The position numbers and the translations under genes were made by a program. A stretch of DNA of 64,000 nt from Opitutus sp. GAS368. Lineage in GTDB: Bacteria > Verrucomicrobiota > Verrucomicrobiia > Opitutales > Opitutaceae. Below the pieces are notes generated by a model. That model made no database searches, was not told where the DNA came from, and worked only from the letters and a program-made list of their open reading frames with translations. This document shows positions 62,773 to 64,000 of the stretch, piece by piece; position 1 is the first letter of the stretch, and each line of letters starts with the position of its first letter. The stretch spans positions 62,001-126,000 of the forward strand of contig NZ_LT629735.1 of NCBI RefSeq assembly GCF_900104925.1. The letters run 5' to 3'.

Positions 62773-62903
62773 ACCACGGATTACACGGATAGAGTCCAAG
62801 GCAGGGTTAACCACTAATGAACACTAAGACCTCACTAATTAGTGGCCCATTAGTGTGGATTAGTGGTGACCAACCATCCGTGTTAATCAGTGAAATCCGT
62901 GGT
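62773..62903. repeat. Nested element: CACGGATTACACGGAT palindrome with a CCACTAATGAACACTAA palindrome inside
   Basis: Outer arms accacggattacacggat (from 62773) and gaaatccgtggt (to 62903). Inner arms ccactaatgaacactaa (62811-62827) and ttagtgtggattagtgg (62850-62866) are inverted. It fills the gap between pyrB and pyrC. Confidence 0.85.
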
Positions 62904-62911
62904 TAAATAAA

Positions 62912-64000
62912 ATGAGTCTACTCTGGATCAAACACGGCCGCGTCATCGATCCCGCCACCAAGCGGGACAAGGTCGGCGACGTTTTCATCGCCGACGGCAA
63001 GATCGCGGCCAGCCTCACCGCCGCGCAGAAGAAGTCCGCCAAGGTCATCGATGCCAAGGGCCTCGTCGTGTGCCCGGGCCTCGTGGACATCCACGTGCAT
63101 TTCCGCGAGCCGGGCCAGACGCACAAGGAGACCATCCTCACCGGTTCGCAGGCCGCGGCCGCCGGCGGGTTCACCACCGTCGTCTGCATGCCCAACACCT
63201 CGCCGGTCGCCGACAACGCCGGCACAATCGAGCTGATCAACAACGCCGCGCGCAAGGCCGCCGTCCATGTCTACCCGACCGGCTGCATCACCGTCGGCAT
63301 GAAGGGCCAGCAGCTCGCCCCGCATGGCTCGCTCAAGAAGGCCGGCGTCGTGGCCATCACCGACGACGGCCTGTGCGTCGAGAGCAACCAGCTCATGCGC
63401 AACGCGGTCGAATATGCCAAGATGTTCGACCTGCCCGTGCTCGACCACTGCCAGGACGAGTCCCTGACCAAGGGCGCCGTCATGAACGAGGGCACCGTCT
63501 CGACCCGCCTCGGCCTCAAGGGCTGGCCGCACGCCGCCGAGGACATCATCGTTGCGCGCAACATCATCCTCTCCGCCTACTCCGGCGCCCACATCCACAT
63601 GCAGCACATCAGCTCGGCCATGTCGGTCGGGCTCATGCGCCGTGCGAAGAAGGACGGCATCAACGTGACGGCCGAGGCCACGCCGCATCACATTGCGCTG
63701 ACCGAGGAAACGCTCGGCACCTACGACACCAACTTCAAGATGAACCCGCCGCTGCGCACCGAGCAGGATCGCAAGGCGATCATCGCCGGCCTGCGCGACG
63801 GCACACTCGATTGCATCGGCACCGACCACGCCCCGCACGCGCCGGACGAGAAGGACAAGGAATTCGATTTCGCCCCCAACGGCATCACCGGGCTCGAGAC
63901 CGCCCTGCCCGTGTGCCTCGACGTGCTCGTGCGGCAAAACAAGTTCAAGCTGCCCTTCGTCATCGACCTGATGACCCGCAAGGCCGCCAACCTCCTCAAG
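62912..64000 (+). CDS. pyrC: Dihydroorotase, C-terminal end cut by the window edge
   Basis: The reading frame from the ATG at 62912 (MSLLWIKHGRVIDPATKR) is open to the window edge, giving 363 codons of a usual about 425-430. The metal-binding HVH is at H61/H63 in PGLVDIHVHFREPG, and the catalytic aspartate is in CIGTDHAPHAP (about 305). It is of the type I (PyrC/AllB-like amidohydrolase) class. Third gene of the pyr operon, separated from pyrB by a nested repeat. The start codon lies eight bases after this repeat. Confidence 0.95.
   Translation, partial: MSLLWIKHGRVIDPATKRDKVGDVFIADGKIAASLTAAQKKSAKVIDAKGLVVCPGLVDIHVHFREPGQTHKETILTGSQAAAAGGFTTVVCMPNTSPVADNAGTIELINNAARKAAVHVYPTGCITVGMKGQQLAPHGSLKKAGVVAITDDGLCVESNQLMRNAVEYAKMFDLPVLDHCQDESLTKGAVMNEGTVSTRLGLKGWPHAAEDIIVARNIILSAYSGAHIHMQHISSAMSVGLMRRAKKDGINVTAEATPHHIALTEETLGTYDTNFKMNPPLRTEQDRKAIIAGLRDGTLDCIGTDHAPHAPDEKDKEFDFAPNGITGLETALPVCLDVLVRQNKFKLPFVIDLMTRKAANLLK

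Overview
The window is a high-GC, gene-dense piece of a bacterial chromosome. Gene content fits the Verrucomicrobiota, most likely the Opitutaceae (inference, no marker RNA gene present). It has a PEP-CTERM-type exported protein, a GxxExxY gene, an rpsP-trmD-rplS operon without rimM, a GAF-GspE type assembly ATPase, AsmA-like giant proteins, and very many palindromic intergenic repeats. I see no phage, no intact insertion sequence, no CRISPR array and no rRNA. One tRNA (Val, anticodon GAC) is present.

Layout. 1-9 kb: aconitase (cut by the window edge), a peroxiredoxin, tyrS, a small protein, a secreted zinc peptidase, a VOC protein, a membrane protein, an SMR exporter, then zwf-opcA for the pentose phosphate entry, and yraN. 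9-17 kb: a GAF-GspE/PilB ATPase, smc on the other strand with two repeat-derived insertions in its coding sequence, and an MFS transporter with a GNAT protein. 17-23 kb: three 2-hydroxyacid oxidoreductases, then a two-gene nucleotidyltransferase/small-helical-protein module lying between two copies of the 3' end of the last dehydrogenase gene. 23-29 kb: an acyltransferase/AMP-ligase fusion, an ABC-type ATPase plus TOPRIM-like protein pair that resembles a defence module, and an aldo/keto reductase. 29-42 kb: an AsmA-like protein, a MarR-controlled RND efflux operon (marR-adaptor-pump-tolC) with operator dyads and a terminator, and transketolase. 42-44.5 kb: rpsP-trmD-rplS and ychF. 44.6-50.5 kb: a PEP-CTERM protein and a 5-oxoproline (pyroglutamate) utilisation cluster: pxpB-pxpC-pxpA, DUF969-DUF979 membrane pair, pyroglutamyl peptidase. 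51-55 kb: lipoprotein-resB-ccsA cytochrome c maturation, split by an element carrying a GxxExxY gene. 55-60.5 kb: recN and a TetR-EmrB-EmrA export operon with an operator palindrome. 60.5-64 kb: tRNA-Val, a nest of palindromic elements, then pyrR-pyrB-pyrC (cut by the edge).

The most unusual property of the window is its repeats. Most intergenic gaps above about 80 bases are filled by palindromic elements of at least eight families. Several are nested inside each other. One has a clear 10-base target duplication. Some supply stop or start codons to neighbouring genes, and two sit inside the smc reading frame. One family exists both as an empty 110-base form (between rpsP and trmD) and as a form containing a GxxExxY nuclease-like gene (between resB and ccsA), which suggests an autonomous/non-autonomous pair.
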